NCBI GenBank assembly: GCA_016521575.1
Contig: JAEKDP010000002.1
Coordinates: 221,709 to 285,708 of the forward strand
Reading direction: 5' to 3'
From: Rhodobacteraceae bacterium F11138
Lineage (GTDB): Bacteria; Pseudomonadota; Alphaproteobacteria; Rhodobacterales; Rhodobacteraceae
DNA length: 64,000 bases
Shown: piece by piece, positions 50,991 to 60,501 of the stretch
How positions within the stretch are numbered: the stretch's first letter is position 1
How the letters are laid out: each line of letters begins with the position of its first letter
Program-made: the position numbers and the translations under genes
The notes under the pieces: generated by a model
The model's database searches: none
Told to the model about the DNA's origin: nothing
Seen by the model: the letters and a program-made list of their open reading frames with translations, nothing else

Positions 50991-51641
50991 ATGACACAGA
51001 TTGCCCTGATCACCGGCGCTTCGCGCGGTCTGGGTGCGGCGCTGGCCGAGGTGCTGGCCCCCACCCACCACATCATCGCCGTCGCGCGCACCACCGGCGG
51101 GCTGGAAGAGCTGGACGATCGCATCCAGGCCATGGGCGCGAACGCGACACTGGCCCCGATGGACATCACCGATCCGAATGCCATGGCCACCCTGTGCCGC
51201 TGCATCCACGACCGATGGGGCCGCCTGGACCTGTGGCTGCACACGGCTATTCACGCCGCACCGCTGACTCCGGCCAATTTCATTGACGCGAAGGATTGGC
51301 AGAAATCACTGGCGATCAATGCAACGGCCGTGTCGGTGCTGATCCCCTATGTCGCGCCCTTGCTGGGCACAGCCGGTCACGCGGTCTTTTTCGACGATGC
51401 GCGCGCGGGCGAAAAGTTCTTTGGAACCTACGGCGCGACCAAGGCGGCGCAGATCGCCATGGCACGCAGCTGGGCTGCCGAAACCCGGAACACCGGGCCA
51501 CGCGTGTCAATCATGACACCGGCACCGATGCCCACGGCCACCCGCGCCCGTTTCTTCCCCGGCGAGGATCGCGACAGCCTGTCACCGGCCAAAAGCCAGG
51601 CGCAGCAGCTTGTTGCGAAACTGGGGCTCGCGACGCAATAG
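50991..51641 (+). CDS. Short-chain dehydrogenase/reductase-like protein
   Basis: 216 residues. The NAD(P) loop is ITGASRGLGAALAEVL at the N-terminus, and the catalytic pair is present in FGTYGATKAAQIAMA (Tyr-x3-Lys). The conserved catalytic Ser expected before it is not obvious: the strand reads AVFFDDARAGEKF, which has Asp-Asp where Ser usually lies. Shorter than most SDRs (about 250). It follows the purF region on the same strand. Substrate unknown. Confidence 0.82.
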   Translation: MTQIALITGASRGLGAALAEVLAPTHHIIAVARTTGGLEELDDRIQAMGANATLAPMDITDPNAMATLCRCIHDRWGRLDLWLHTAIHAAPLTPANFIDAKDWQKSLAINATAVSVLIPYVAPLLGTAGHAVFFDDARAGEKFFGTYGATKAAQIAMARSWAAETRNTGPRVSIMTPAPMPTATRARFFPGEDRDSLSPAKSQAQQLVAKLGLATQ

Positions 51642-51747
51642 GCCGGTGTTCTTGCAACGAACAAGCGCAAACTTGATCTGAAACAGGGGCGTTTGCTTGC
51701 CGGTTCCGGAGCGCGCGTCTATCAAGGGCCAAAAAGGGCATCACTCC

Positions 51748-52530
51748 ATGCGCATTCTGATTACAAACGACGATGGCATCAACGCTCCGGGGTTGGAGAT
51801 CCTGACGGCCATTGCCAACGAACTGGCCGGACCCGACGGAGAGGTCTGGACCGTGGCGCCGGCTTTTGAGCAATCCGGTGTCGCCCATTGCATCAGCTAC
51901 ACGCACCCGATGATGATCGCCAAGATGGGCGAACGCCGTTTCGCCGCCGAAGGCAGCCCGGCGGATTGCGTTCTGGCCGGTCTGCACGACGTCATGAAAG
52001 GGGCCCCCCCCGATCTGGTGCTGTCGGGTGTGAACCGTGGCAACAATTCGGCAGAAAATGCGTTGTATTCCGGCACTTTGGGCGGCGCGATGGAGGCGGC
52101 GTTGCAGGGGCTGCCGGCGATTGCGTTGTCCCAATATTACGGCCCGCGCAATTTTGACATCGACAATCCGTTTGACGCCGCAGCCGGGCACGGAGCCGAC
52201 GTCGTCCGCCGGATCCTGTCCGCCAGCCCTGAGTCCGACGCAGACTATCGCCTGTTCTTCAACGTGAATTTTCCCCCTGTCCCCGCGGACGAGGTCAAGG
52301 GCATCCGCGTCACCCATCAGGGCTACCGCCGCGGTACGCGTTTCGCTGTGGAACCGCACGACTCGCCTTCGGGGCGCCGGTTCCTGTGGATCAAGGGCGG
52401 CAATCAGCAGATCAAGACGGAACCCGGCACCGATGCCGCCGCGAACCTGGATGGATGTGTCTCGGTCACCCCGATGCGCGCAGACCTGACCGCGCATGAC
52501 ACGCTGGACGCAATGAAGGCGATCGAATGA
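51748..52530 (+). CDS. surE: 5'-nucleotidase SurE
   Basis: A survival protein that dephosphorylates nucleoside monophosphates. The start [19 protein letters not shown] has the metal NDDG, followed by VAPAFEQSG and [20 protein letters not shown] with Ser and Asn ligands. 260 residues is normal. Its stop overlaps pcm by 4 bases; surE-pcm-nlpD is a widely conserved stationary-phase cluster. Confidence 0.95.
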   Translation: MRILITNDDGINAPGLEILTAIANELAGPDGEVWTVAPAFEQSGVAHCISYTHPMMIAKMGERRFAAEGSPADCVLAGLHDVMKGAPPDLVLSGVNRGNNSAENALYSGTLGGAMEAALQGLPAIALSQYYGPRNFDIDNPFDAAAGHGADVVRRILSASPESDADYRLFFNVNFPPVPADEVKGIRVTHQGYRRGTRFAVEPHDSPSGRRFLWIKGGNQQIKTEPGTDAAANLDGCVSVTPMRADLTAHDTLDAMKAIE

Positions 52531-53174
52531 ACGAACCCGCCGACGAAACCAAGATGCAGTTCCTCTATGCCTTGCGGTCGCGCGGGGTCACCGAGAAACG
52601 CGTTCTGGAGGCAATGGAGAGCGTCGACCGGGGCAAGTTCGTGCGCGGCATCTTTGCGGATCGGGCTTATGAAGACATGCCCTTGCCGATTGCCTGTGGC
52701 CAGACCATCAGCCAGCCTTCGGTCGTCGGGTTGATGACGCAGGCGCTTCAACTCAGCGGGCGCGACAAGGTTCTGGAGGTCGGCACCGGTTCCGGCTATC
52801 AGGCGGCGATCCTGGCCCGGCTGGCGCGGCGAGTCTATACGGTGGACCGTCACGCGCGTCTGGTGCGCGAGGCGCGGCAGGTGTTCGAAGATCTCGATCT
52901 GAGCAATATCACCGCGATGGTGTCCGATGGGTCTTTCGGCTTGCCCGATCAGGCGCCGTTTGACCGCATCATCGTGACCGCTGCCGCCGAGGATCCGCCG
53001 GGACCGCTCTTGGCGCAATTGAAAATCGGCGGTATCATGATCGTACCCGTGGGCCAGTCGGACGCGGTACAGACCCTGATCCGTGTGCACCGGACCGAAA
53101 CCGGATTTGACTATGACGAACTGCGACCGGTCCGGTTCGTGCCGCTGCTCGAAGGTCTGAGCAGGGACGGATGA
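52527..53174 (+). CDS. pcm: Protein-L-isoaspartate O-methyltransferase
   Basis: Repairs isoaspartyl damage in aged proteins using SAM. The 215-residue protein has [19 protein letters not shown], the substrate-side signature, and the SAM motif [15 protein letters not shown], then [14 protein letters not shown] and PVGQSDAVQ. It overlaps surE by 4 bases at its start and reaches to 60 bases before the nlpD start. Confidence 0.95.
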   Translation: MNEPADETKMQFLYALRSRGVTEKRVLEAMESVDRGKFVRGIFADRAYEDMPLPIACGQTISQPSVVGLMTQALQLSGRDKVLEVGTGSGYQAAILARLARRVYTVDRHARLVREARQVFEDLDLSNITAMVSDGSFGLPDQAPFDRIIVTAAAEDPPGPLLAQLKIGGIMIVPVGQSDAVQTLIRVHRTETGFDYDELRPVRFVPLLEGLSRDG

Positions 53175-53233
53175 ACGGAACACATGGTTCAAACCCCCGG
53201 CCCAACAGGGGGATGCGCAACGAGGATAGAGCG

Positions 53234-54421
53234 ATGACACTTCACTCCAGATCGAACTCGGCCCGGCTTTGGGGCGCGGTTGCCGCCATCGCGATGCTGG
53301 GGGCCTGCAGCGAGCCGCTGGATTTCGACCTGCGCGGCCAGATGGGGGCCTTCAACACCAGCGAAGCGGCACGCAACAAGACCACGGAACGCCCCAAGCC
53401 GGACGATCGTGGCATCATCTCATATCCGAATTATCAGGTCGCCGTGGCCCGGCGTGGCGATACCGTGACCGATGTTGCCAATCGTATCGGTCTGCCCGCC
53501 GAACAGCTGGCCAAGTTCAACGGGCTCAGCCCCACGGTGCCGTTGCGCTCGGGCGAGGTGATCGCCCTGCCCAGCCGCGTCGCAGAACCCTCGGCCGCCA
53601 CCGGGGCGGTCGATATCGCGACCCTTGCAGGCGATGCCATCAACGCCGCACCCGACACCACGCCGGTGCAAACCAGCCGGCTGCAACCCGCCACGAAACC
53701 CGCGCCCACCCCCGCAGCGCCCTCGGCCACCGCGCCCGAGCCGGTCCGCCACAAGGTGGCGCGGGGCGAAACCGCCTATACCATTTCAAGACTGTATCAG
53801 GTCCCGGTCAAATCTCTGGCCGAATGGAACGGGCTGGGATCGGATTTTGCAATCCGCGAAGGTCAGTACCTGCTGATTCCCGTGACCGGTGCCGCCGCCC
53901 CCAAACGCGCAACCGAGGTCGCCGCAGCCTCGGTCGATGTCACGGAACCCGGTGTCGGTTCGCCAACCCCGACGCCCCCAAGCGCGGCCAAGCCCCTGCC
54001 CGATGAAAAGATCGACCCGACGCCGCCGGACCCGCCGAAAACATCGGTGGGCAAACCCAGCCTGGCCAGCAACGCGGCCATGGCGATGCCCGTCGCCGGC
54101 AAGATCATCCGCACCTATTCCAAAGGGCGCAACGACGGCATAGATATTTCCGCCGCACCCGGAACCGCAATCACCGCAGCCGCCGATGGTTCGGTCGCGG
54201 CAATCACGCAGGATGCAGATCAGGTTCCGATCGTTGTCGTACGCCACCCGAACAACCTGCTGACCGTTTACGCCAACGTCGATCAGATCACCGTCGGCAA
54301 AGGCGACAAGATCAAGCGCGGCCAGAAACTGGCGCAGCTGCGCGGCGGCAAGAACGCCTATGTCCATTTCGAAGTTCGCAATGGTTTCGACAGTGTCGAT
54401 CCCATGCCATATCTGGAATAG
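53234..54421 (+). CDS. nlpD: NlpD-like LysM/M23 lipoprotein, probably catalytically inactive
   Basis: 395 residues. A lipoprotein signal ends at LGAC with Cys25. LysM repeats lie near residues 65-115 (VARRGDTVTDVANRIGLP) and 175-220 (VARGETAYTISRLYQVP); a Pro/Ala-rich linker leads to a LytM/M23 domain. Active M23 enzymes have His-x-Gly-x-Asp and a His-Ala-His set; here the residues are RNDGIDIS and TVYANVD, with only the last His-Phe-Glu intact. This is the pattern of NlpD, which activates an amidase without cutting itself. GAGGA seven bases upstream supports ATG 53234. Confidence 0.88.
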   Translation: MTLHSRSNSARLWGAVAAIAMLGACSEPLDFDLRGQMGAFNTSEAARNKTTERPKPDDRGIISYPNYQVAVARRGDTVTDVANRIGLPAEQLAKFNGLSPTVPLRSGEVIALPSRVAEPSAATGAVDIATLAGDAINAAPDTTPVQTSRLQPATKPAPTPAAPSATAPEPVRHKVARGETAYTISRLYQVPVKSLAEWNGLGSDFAIREGQYLLIPVTGAAAPKRATEVAAASVDVTEPGVGSPTPTPPSAAKPLPDEKIDPTPPDPPKTSVGKPSLASNAAMAMPVAGKIIRTYSKGRNDGIDISAAPGTAITAAADGSVAAITQDADQVPIVVVRHPNNLLTVYANVDQITVGKGDKIKRGQKLAQLRGGKNAYVHFEVRNGFDSVDPMPYLE

Positions 54422-54531
54422 ATACCTGCGCCCGACCACACGACGGCACCCGCAAATTGTGGGCTGGCATACTTGACTTGCGACGGGGACGACGCAGAGT
54501 GGCCTTGGTATCCCCAACAGGAGTCTGCAAC

Positions 54532-54867
54532 ATGAAACGTCTACTTGCCCTGGCAATCCTTGCCGCCCCCACCGTGTCCATGGCCGCGGATTGTCATTGG
54601 GCCGGCGGCACCTATCGTGGCGAAGAGGGCAGCTTTCAGGCCGAATTCTCGGTCAATGAAGATTGCACGAAAATGAACTTTCAGTCCTCTGGCAACACCG
54701 GCATTCAACAGCAGGATGTGCCACAGGAATTTGCGTTGTCGATGGGAAAACACGGCTGGGTTTCGGACATCAACGGCGTGACCGCGACGCTTGGGAAGAA
54801 AGGCAATTTCGTTGATTTCATGGGCGAAGGCGTCAATACCCGGCTTCAGGTCCATTCCCAGGAATAA
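54532..54867 (+). CDS. Secreted hypothetical protein
   Basis: 111 residues. A cleavable signal peptide (MKRLLALAILAAPTVSMA, cut before ADCHWAGG) leads to a small beta-rich domain with two cysteines (DCHWAG and NEDCTKM) that could form a disulfide. AGGAG lies just upstream of the ATG. It is followed by a strong bidirectional hairpin. No family is recognised. Confidence 0.75.
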   Translation: MKRLLALAILAAPTVSMAADCHWAGGTYRGEEGSFQAEFSVNEDCTKMNFQSSGNTGIQQQDVPQEFALSMGKHGWVSDINGVTATLGKKGNFVDFMGEGVNTRLQVHSQE

Positions 54868-54901
54868 CCGGCCCAGGGCACAACGCGCAGCGACATAAGA
54901 T

Positions 54902-54926
54902 CTGGCGGCGACCGTTGCGCCGCCAG
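54902..54926. terminator. Bidirectional terminator between convergent genes
   Basis: CTGGCGGCG (54902-54910) and CGCCGCCAG (54918-54926) form a perfect 9-bp stem around ACCGTTG. It lies between the stops at 54867 (+) and 54931 (-), where both transcripts must end. Confidence 0.75.
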
Positions 54927-54930
54927 GCCA

Positions 54931-55773
54931 TCAGGTCAGAGAAACCCCGTTGCGCCCGGCGAGATCAATAAAGAACTGCCACGCGACCCTTCCCGAACGG
55001 GAACCGCGCGTGGCCTGCCATTCAATGGCTTCCGCGCGCAGCGTATCTGCATCGACCTGGATGTCATGCGCCGCGCAATAGCCGTCGATCATCGACAGGT
55101 ATTCATCCTGGCTGCAGGGATGAAAGCCCAGCCACAATCCGAACCGGTCGCTCAGCGATACTTTTTCCTCAACCGCTTCGCCAGGATTGATGGCGCTGCT
55201 GCGTTCGTTTTCAATCATGTCCCGTGGCATCAGATGGCGGCGGTTGCTGGTCGCGTAGAACACGACATTCTCGGGACGCCCTTCGATCCCGCCGTCCAGC
55301 ACCGCCTTGAGACTCTTGTAGTGCTGATCGTCATGAGAAAAAGACAGGTCGTCACAGAACAGCAGAAACCGGTGTGGCGCATTGCGCAGGTGATTGAGCA
55401 GACGCCCCACGCTGGGCAGGTCCTCGCGTTGCAGCTCGACCAGCTTCAGGTTTTCATGCGTCACTTGAACCTTGGCATGTATCGCTTTGACAAGGCTGGA
55501 TTTCCCCATGCCGCGCGCACCCCACAAAAGCGCGTTGTTCGCCCCATATCCGGCCGCAAAACGTGCGGTATTGTCCAGCAAGGTATCGCGCGAGCGATCA
55601 ATGCCGACCAGCAGGCCCATCTCGATCCGGTTGACATCCGTCACCGGCTCCAGCCGGTCCGGTTCGACGTGCCACACAAAGGCCGTGGCGGCATCGAAAT
55701 CAGGCGCGGGCATCGGAGGCGGCGACATACGTTCCAATGCCTCGGCGATACGTTCCATCGGGTCCCGGGTCAC
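54931..55773 (-). CDS. DUF815-family AAA ATPase
   Basis: 280 residues. Walker A is [15 protein letters not shown] near residue 85, Walker B-like [10 protein letters not shown] near 137, and sensor [14 protein letters not shown] near 172. This is the DUF815 family, common next to tatC in alphaproteobacteria and of unknown duty. The start overlaps the tatC stop by 4 bases, so it is coupled to the Tat operon. It may share a message with tatABC without acting in Tat export. Confidence 0.9.
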   Translation of the reverse strand: MTRDPMERIAEALERMSPPPMPAPDFDAATAFVWHVEPDRLEPVTDVNRIEMGLLVGIDRSRDTLLDNTARFAAGYGANNALLWGARGMGKSSLVKAIHAKVQVTHENLKLVELQREDLPSVGRLLNHLRNAPHRFLLFCDDLSFSHDDQHYKSLKAVLDGGIEGRPENVVFYATSNRRHLMPRDMIENERSSAINPGEAVEEKVSLSDRFGLWLGFHPCSQDEYLSMIDGYCAAHDIQVDADTLRAEAIEWQATRGSRSGRVAWQFFIDLAGRNGVSLT

Positions 55774-56645
55774 TTGCCATCTTCCTCTTCGAACTCGGAC
55801 ATCAGGGGATCGTCGAATTCCTCGTCGTCATAATAGCCTTCGGCCCGCAGCTGTTCTTCGCGTTTCTTCTCGACCCGGCGCACCAGGAAAATCGACACTT
55901 CGTACAGCCCATAGACCACCACGAACAGGATGACCTGTGTGATGACGTCGGGCGGCGTCACCAGCGCGGCCAGCACCAGAATGCCGACAACCGCGTATTT
56001 GCGCACGTTTCCCAGACCTTCGGAACTGACCAGCCCGGCCTTGCCCATCAAGGTCAGAAGGACCGGCAACTGAAAACACAGGCCAAAGGCAACGATGAAC
56101 TTGATGGTCAGGTTCAGATATTCCTGCGCGCTGCCCTGAAACACCACGCTCAGCGGTGGTGCGCCATCCGCAACCGCTTCGCCCTCGGCTCCGAATTGCT
56201 GGAAACCCAGGAAAAAATCATAGGCCAGCGGCGTCACCACATAGAATGCGAACGCAGCCCCCAGCACAAACATGAAGGGCGACGCAATCAGGAATGGCAA
56301 AAATGCCCCTTTTTCGGATTTATACAGACCAGGCGCCACGAAACGCCACATTTGCAGGCCGATATAGGGAAACGCCAACAGAAAGCCCCCCAACAGAGAC
56401 ACCTTGATGGCGACAAAGAAACCTTCCTGCGGGCTGATGAAAATCAGGTCGCAATCCTGTCCGCGCTCGGCCAGGACCGTGCACAGCGGCGCGGTCAGAA
56501 AGTTGAACAGCGGCGTCGCCACGGTAAAGCAGATTATCATGCCCACCAGGAACGCCACGACCGAATGGATCAGCCGATTGCGCAGTTCAGCCAGGTGTTC
56601 GATCAGCGGTGCGCTGGAGTCGTCGATCTCGTCGGTCTGGCTCAT
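55770..56645 (-). CDS. tatC: Sec-independent protein translocase TatC
   Basis: Core of the twin-arginine export pathway, binding the signal peptide of folded cargo. 291 residues with six membrane spans. Family marks are [12 protein letters not shown] near the start, the first periplasmic loop with [14 protein letters not shown], and [11 protein letters not shown] in the middle. The acidic C-tail ([12 protein letters not shown]) is long. It overlaps both neighbours by 4 bases. Confidence 0.95.
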   Translation of the reverse strand: MSQTDEIDDSSAPLIEHLAELRNRLIHSVVAFLVGMIICFTVATPLFNFLTAPLCTVLAERGQDCDLIFISPQEGFFVAIKVSLLGGFLLAFPYIGLQMWRFVAPGLYKSEKGAFLPFLIASPFMFVLGAAFAFYVVTPLAYDFFLGFQQFGAEGEAVADGAPPLSVVFQGSAQEYLNLTIKFIVAFGLCFQLPVLLTLMGKAGLVSSEGLGNVRKYAVVGILVLAALVTPPDVITQVILFVVVYGLYEVSIFLVRRVEKKREEQLRAEGYYDDEEFDDPLMSEFEEEDGK

Positions 56646-57121
56646 GTGTTGCTTTCCGCCTCCGAGGTCAGGGCCGCCTCGGCCTGATCGGCCTTGGTCT
56701 GCGCCTCTTCGGCTTCACGCTTCAGCCGGTCGGCAGCCGCCCGCGCCGTCGCGGCCTGAATCTTTTTGGTTTTTTCGGCCCGCTCGGCGGACAGTTTGCC
56801 GGTCTCGCTGTCAGGGGCGTATTTGGTCGAATCCAGTTTGGTCGGATTGACGCTGTCGGTCAGATCGCGCGCCGCGTCCTTGACCCCATCCATCGCGCTG
56901 GCGACCGGATTGGTGGCCGTCTTCAGACCCTTTGCGACATCGCGCACGCCGGATTCTTCGGCGGCATCGTGCATTGCGCTGGAAAATTCACGCGCCATGC
57001 CCTTGGCCTTGCCGACGAACCGCCCCACGTTTCGGAACAACACCGGCAGATCCTTGGGGCCCACCACGATCAGCGCAACGATGCCAATGACCAGCAGCTC
57101 GGTCCAGCCCAGATCGAACAT
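56642..57121 (-). CDS. tatB: Sec-independent protein translocase TatB
   Basis: 159 residues. [26 protein letters not shown] gives the short N-terminal span and the Gly-Pro hinge of TatB, followed by an amphipathic helix and an extended charged tail. Works with TatC in cargo recognition. It lies 6 bases after tatA and overlaps tatC by 4 bases. Confidence 0.93.
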   Translation of the reverse strand: MFDLGWTELLVIGIVALIVVGPKDLPVLFRNVGRFVGKAKGMAREFSSAMHDAAEESGVRDVAKGLKTATNPVASAMDGVKDAARDLTDSVNPTKLDSTKYAPDSETGKLSAERAEKTKKIQAATARAAADRLKREAEEAQTKADQAEAALTSEAESNT

Positions 57122-57127
57122 CGCGGG

Positions 57128-57343
57128 TTACGCCTTGTCCTTGTCGGTTTCCGGCGTGATGTCCTTGGCCGTTTCCGAGGCATCCTCTTCCAGTTCCTTC
57201 TGGCCGTCGCTTATGCCTTTCTTGAACGATGTGATGCCCTTGCCCACTTCGCCCATCAGCGAACTGATCTTGCCGCGGCCAAACAGAACCAGCACCACGA
57301 TGGCGATCAGCAAAAGACCCGGAAGGCCGATATTATTCAACAT
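57128..57343 (-). CDS. tatA: Sec-independent protein translocase TatA
   Basis: 71 residues. The N-terminal span ([18 protein letters not shown]) leads into [21 protein letters not shown], the amphipathic helix that forms the transport pore, then an acidic tail. It is first in the leftward tatA-tatB-tatC-DUF815 operon. The upstream gap of 216 bases to the WYL regulator holds its promoter. Confidence 0.93.
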   Translation of the reverse strand: MLNNIGLPGLLLIAIVVLVLFGRGKISSLMGEVGKGITSFKKGISDGQKELEEDASETAKDITPETDKDKA

Positions 57344-57494
57344 GTCCGTCTCCTCAGACAGGGCGCCACACCACAGGGTGGGCGCGCGTGAAAAGTTGGA
57401 TTTCTTCTACGCAGCGATCGGCCCCGGTAAAAGCGCCAAACGGCAATGGCCAGACGCTTTGGCCGCTCATTCCGGGGTCAAACCCGGGTCGGGA

Positions 57495-57524
57495 TTGACA
57501 ACTGACACAATTTTGGCAGTTAAT
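57495..57524 (+). promoter_or_regulatory. Putative promoter and operator of the WYL regulator
   Basis: TTGACA at 57495-57500 is a perfect -35 box, and GTTAAT at 57519-57524 a fair -10 after 18 bases. AACTG (57500-57504) and CAGTT (57517-57521) form an inverted repeat inside it, so a dimeric regulator bound there would cover the promoter. Autoregulation by the adjacent gene is inference. Confidence 0.5.
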
Positions 57525-57559
57525 ACGGCGCACCACTTACCCGGAAAACCAGACCCGCC

Positions 57560-58222
57560 ATGGCACGCACGGATCGCTTGATGGACCTGATCGCTGTTTT
57601 GCGCGACGGCGAGACCCATCGCGCGTGCGATCTGGCCGTGCGTCTTGGTGTGTCCCAACGCACGATCTATCGGGATATGGATCGGCTGGTGGCGTCGGGG
57701 GTTCCAATTCGCGGGACGCGGGGTGATGGATACCGCGTTCTGAAACAGACCACCCTGCCGCCGATGACCCTGACGCCAAGCGAACTGGATGTGCTGACGC
57801 TGGGCATTGCCATTGTCTCGGAAACTGCGGACCCCGACCTGAAAGCAGCCGCCCTGTCTTTGGCCGACAAGATCGAGGCGGCGCTGCCGGTTGAAACCGT
57901 GGCGGAAGCCGACAGCTGGAAGCTTGCCCTGACCCCGTTGGCCGACCCGGCGCGGGGGTTGTCGCACTTGGTCAGCCTGCGCGGCGCAATCACCGGAAAA
58001 CAGAAGTTGCGGCTTAGATATGCGTCGCCGCAGGGCCAGGTCAGCACGCGAACGGTGCGGCCGCTGCGGCTGGAATCCTGGGGGCGTGTGTGGATCCTGA
58101 TTGCCTGGTGTGAATTGCGGTCCGACTTTCGCGAGTTCCGCACCGATCTGATTCAGGAGGCGACACCTTTGCCCGAACTGTTTGTGGACGAACCGGGCAA
58201 ACGCCTGTCGGATCGCACCTGA
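57560..58222 (+). CDS. WYL-domain HTH transcriptional regulator (YafY type)
   Basis: 220 residues. The N-terminal winged helix contains THRACDLAVRLGVSQRTIYRDM, and a WYL-like ligand domain follows with TVRPLRLESWGRVWILIAWC and DFREFRTDLI. WYL proteins sense nucleotides or nucleic acids. The gene stands between tatA (divergent) and the ABC ATPase gene (convergent, adjacent stops). Its own promoter region carries an inverted repeat. Confidence 0.87.
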   Translation: MARTDRLMDLIAVLRDGETHRACDLAVRLGVSQRTIYRDMDRLVASGVPIRGTRGDGYRVLKQTTLPPMTLTPSELDVLTLGIAIVSETADPDLKAAALSLADKIEAALPVETVAEADSWKLALTPLADPARGLSHLVSLRGAITGKQKLRLRYASPQGQVSTRTVRPLRLESWGRVWILIAWCELRSDFREFRTDLIQEATPLPELFVDEPGKRLSDRT

Positions 58223-59329
58223 TCAGGCAGGAAAGACAAAACAGCGCGAACGGGGCACCGTCAGCCACATGACCGTATTCTCGGGCGGCAAGAACACATT
58301 CGGGACTGTGGCTTTCAACACCGATCCATCGAAATCCATGCGAAATTCGACAAGGCTTTCGTGCCCCATGAACCGGGCGCGCTGCACCACGGCACGCGCC
58401 GGGACGCCATCGGTCGGTGTCGGCAGCGGGCCGTTGCCGGCGCGGTCGAAATCTATCCGCACATGCTGCGGCCGAAACACGATGTCCACCTCGGTTCCGT
58501 CTGGAACCCCGGGGGCCAGAAACTGTCCGAACAAGGTATCCGCAAGCGCCCCGGTCACGGTTGCGCGCAACACATTCGCATCCGAGAAAAACGCCACGGC
58601 CGCCCGGTCCGCCGGGCGGGTGTAGACATTGTATGGCGCGCCTTGCTGCACGATACGCCCATCGCGCATCAGGGCGACTTCGTCCGCCATGCGCATGGCT
58701 TCGTCGGGTTCGTGCGTGACCAGCAGAACGGCGGTGTCCTCTTCCTTGAGCAAGGTCAACGTTTCGTCGCGGATGCCGTCGCGCAGCCGGTTGTCGAGTC
58801 CGGAAAACGGTTCGTCCATCAGCATGATCCGGGGGCGCGGCGCCAGTGCACGGGCCAGCGCGACACGTTGCTGTTCGCCCCCCGACAGCTGATGCGGATA
58901 GCCGTTGATGAACTGCAACAGATCGACCTTTTCCAACAATTCCACGACACGGGCGCGCTTTTCGTCCTTGCTGCCTTTCAGACCAAAAGCCACGTTTCCC
59001 GCAACGCTGAGATGGGGAAACAGGGCGAAATCCTGAAACATCAGCCCGATCTCCCGCCGCTCCGGGGGCACCCGGAACACCGTGTCGCAGACCAGCTTGC
59101 CATCGACCCAGATTTCGCCGCTGTCCTGCATTTCGACCCCGGCAATCATCCGCAGGGTCGTGGATTTACCGCAGCCCGAAGGCCCAAGCAGACAGGTCAC
59201 CTGCCCGGGCATGATGCGCAGCGAAACGTCGTCCACCACGGCACGGCCTTGAAACAAGCGCACCAAATTCCGGATTTCCAGCCGTGGAACGACCGATTGT
59301 CCGCCGGGCTGTTCGATTTCGGTCTGCAC
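58223..59329 (-). CDS. Orphan ABC transporter ATP-binding protein (FbpC/PotA-like, with TOBE domain)
   Basis: 368 residues from GTG 59329 (GAGG about 8 bases upstream); no ATG occurs upstream in a fitting place. Walker A is [14 protein letters not shown], the signature [15 protein letters not shown], Walker [13 protein letters not shown], and the C-terminal part is a TOBE domain ([12 protein letters not shown]). This is the type that drives iron or polyamine/anion importers. No permease or binding protein is adjacent, so it may serve several systems or be a remnant. The gene begins inside the glutaminase tail on the same strand, in another frame. Confidence 0.85.
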   Translation of the reverse strand: MQTEIEQPGGQSVVPRLEIRNLVRLFQGRAVVDDVSLRIMPGQVTCLLGPSGCGKSTTLRMIAGVEMQDSGEIWVDGKLVCDTVFRVPPERREIGLMFQDFALFPHLSVAGNVAFGLKGSKDEKRARVVELLEKVDLLQFINGYPHQLSGGEQQRVALARALAPRPRIMLMDEPFSGLDNRLRDGIRDETLTLLKEEDTAVLLVTHEPDEAMRMADEVALMRDGRIVQQGAPYNVYTRPADRAAVAFFSDANVLRATVTGALADTLFGQFLAPGVPDGTEVDIVFRPQHVRIDFDRAGNGPLPTPTDGVPARAVVQRARFMGHESLVEFRMDFDGSVLKATVPNVFLPPENTVMWLTVPRSRCFVFPA

Positions 59330-60384
59330 CGTGCTGGCCTCTTGTTCTTTGTCCGGCCACACTGATCGGGCTTGCGCGCAAATAACAACCCCGCCCGGTT
59401 GGCGCAAGCATCTGCGCCGCGATCCCACCTGGGGGCAAAAACCGACCAGCCGGTGCGCTCGGCCAGACGCTCCAACGCGCGCGAGCCCAGTTCGGAATTG
59501 CCCGAACGGTTCAAACCCGGCGACCAACATCCGATTGCTGCCTGACCCGGCGCGACCGCCATGATGCCGCCGCCCACCCCGCTCTTGCCCGGCAGCCCGA
59601 CGCGAAAGGCGAATTCGCCCGAGCGATCATAATGGCCACAGGTCAGCATCAGCGTATTGATCTGACGGGCCATGCGCGCCGAAATCACCCGCGAGCCGCG
59701 CGGGCGCAAGCAGCCGTCATAGGCCAGGAACCGTGCCGATTTCGCCAGCTGCTCGGTCGTCATGGAAATCGCGCAATGGTGGAAATATACGCCCAGGGTT
59801 TGCTCGACCGGGCCTTCTATGGTGCCGAATTCGCGCATGAAGTTGGCCAGGGCGTTGTTGCGAAAGCCGGTTTCCAGCTCCGAACGCGCCACGGTCGGGT
59901 CCATTGCGATGTCCTCATCGCCGGCCACAAAGCGCACGAACTGCAGGATCTGCCCCAATGCCTCTTTCGGGGCATAGGCGCTGAGGATACTGTCGGTAAC
60001 CGCAATCGCCCCGGCATTGATGAAGGGGTTGCGCGGCAGGCCGCGTTCGTATTCCAGTTGCACGATCGAGTTGAACGGATCGCCCGAGGGTTCGCGGCCG
60101 ACGCGCGACCACAGCTGTTCGCCCATCTTTCCCAGCGCCAGGGCCAGGGTGAACACCTTTGATACGCTCTGGATCGAAAACCGGGTATCTGCGTCGCCTG
60201 CGGAAATCTGTGTGCCGTCCGGCAGCACGACAGACAGTGCAAACTGCCCCGGATCGATCCGCGCAAGCGGAGCGATATAATCCGCCACCCTGCCCCGGTC
60301 GGTTGCTTCGGCCATTTCCTGCGCGATCTCGGAGACGATACGCTCCAGCCGTGGCACCGGGACAGGGGTATCAGTCATGGTCAT
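59197..60384 (-). CDS. glsA: Glutaminase with a run-on C-terminal tail
   Basis: Converts glutamine to glutamate. The serine-dependent fold is complete: [16 protein letters not shown] (Ser73-x-x-Lys76), [12 protein letters not shown], and [14 protein letters not shown]. The family ends near residue 316 (RTGWSVF), but here the frame continues for 79 residues rich in Trp, Cys and Arg, with 133 bases overlapping the ABC ATPase gene. No stop occurs at the normal place. The tail looks untranslated-like in composition, so stop-codon loss is likely. The core should be active. Confidence 0.85.
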   Translation of the reverse strand: MTMTDTPVPVPRLERIVSEIAQEMAEATDRGRVADYIAPLARIDPGQFALSVVLPDGTQISAGDADTRFSIQSVSKVFTLALALGKMGEQLWSRVGREPSGDPFNSIVQLEYERGLPRNPFINAGAIAVTDSILSAYAPKEALGQILQFVRFVAGDEDIAMDPTVARSELETGFRNNALANFMREFGTIEGPVEQTLGVYFHHCAISMTTEQLAKSARFLAYDGCLRPRGSRVISARMARQINTLMLTCGHYDRSGEFAFRVGLPGKSGVGGGIMAVAPGQAAIGCWSPGLNRSGNSELGSRALERLAERTGWSVFAPRWDRGADACANRAGLLFARKPDQCGRTKNKRPARCRPKSNSPADNRSFHGWKSGIWCACFKAVPWWTTFRCASCPGR

Positions 60385-60501
60385 ACCGCATCATTGCCGC
60401 CTCATCCGCAGACGTGAAACGGCCCGCCACACAGCGGACCTTTTCGGTGGTGAACAAATGATGCGTTCGGGAGAATCCGGCCGCCATGACACGTCACCAT
60501 A

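Noticed and set aside
59197..59530. A simple one-base frameshift at the end of glsA
   Set aside because: Shifting by one base either way near the homopolymers still gives no nearby stop, so an indel does not restore a normal end.
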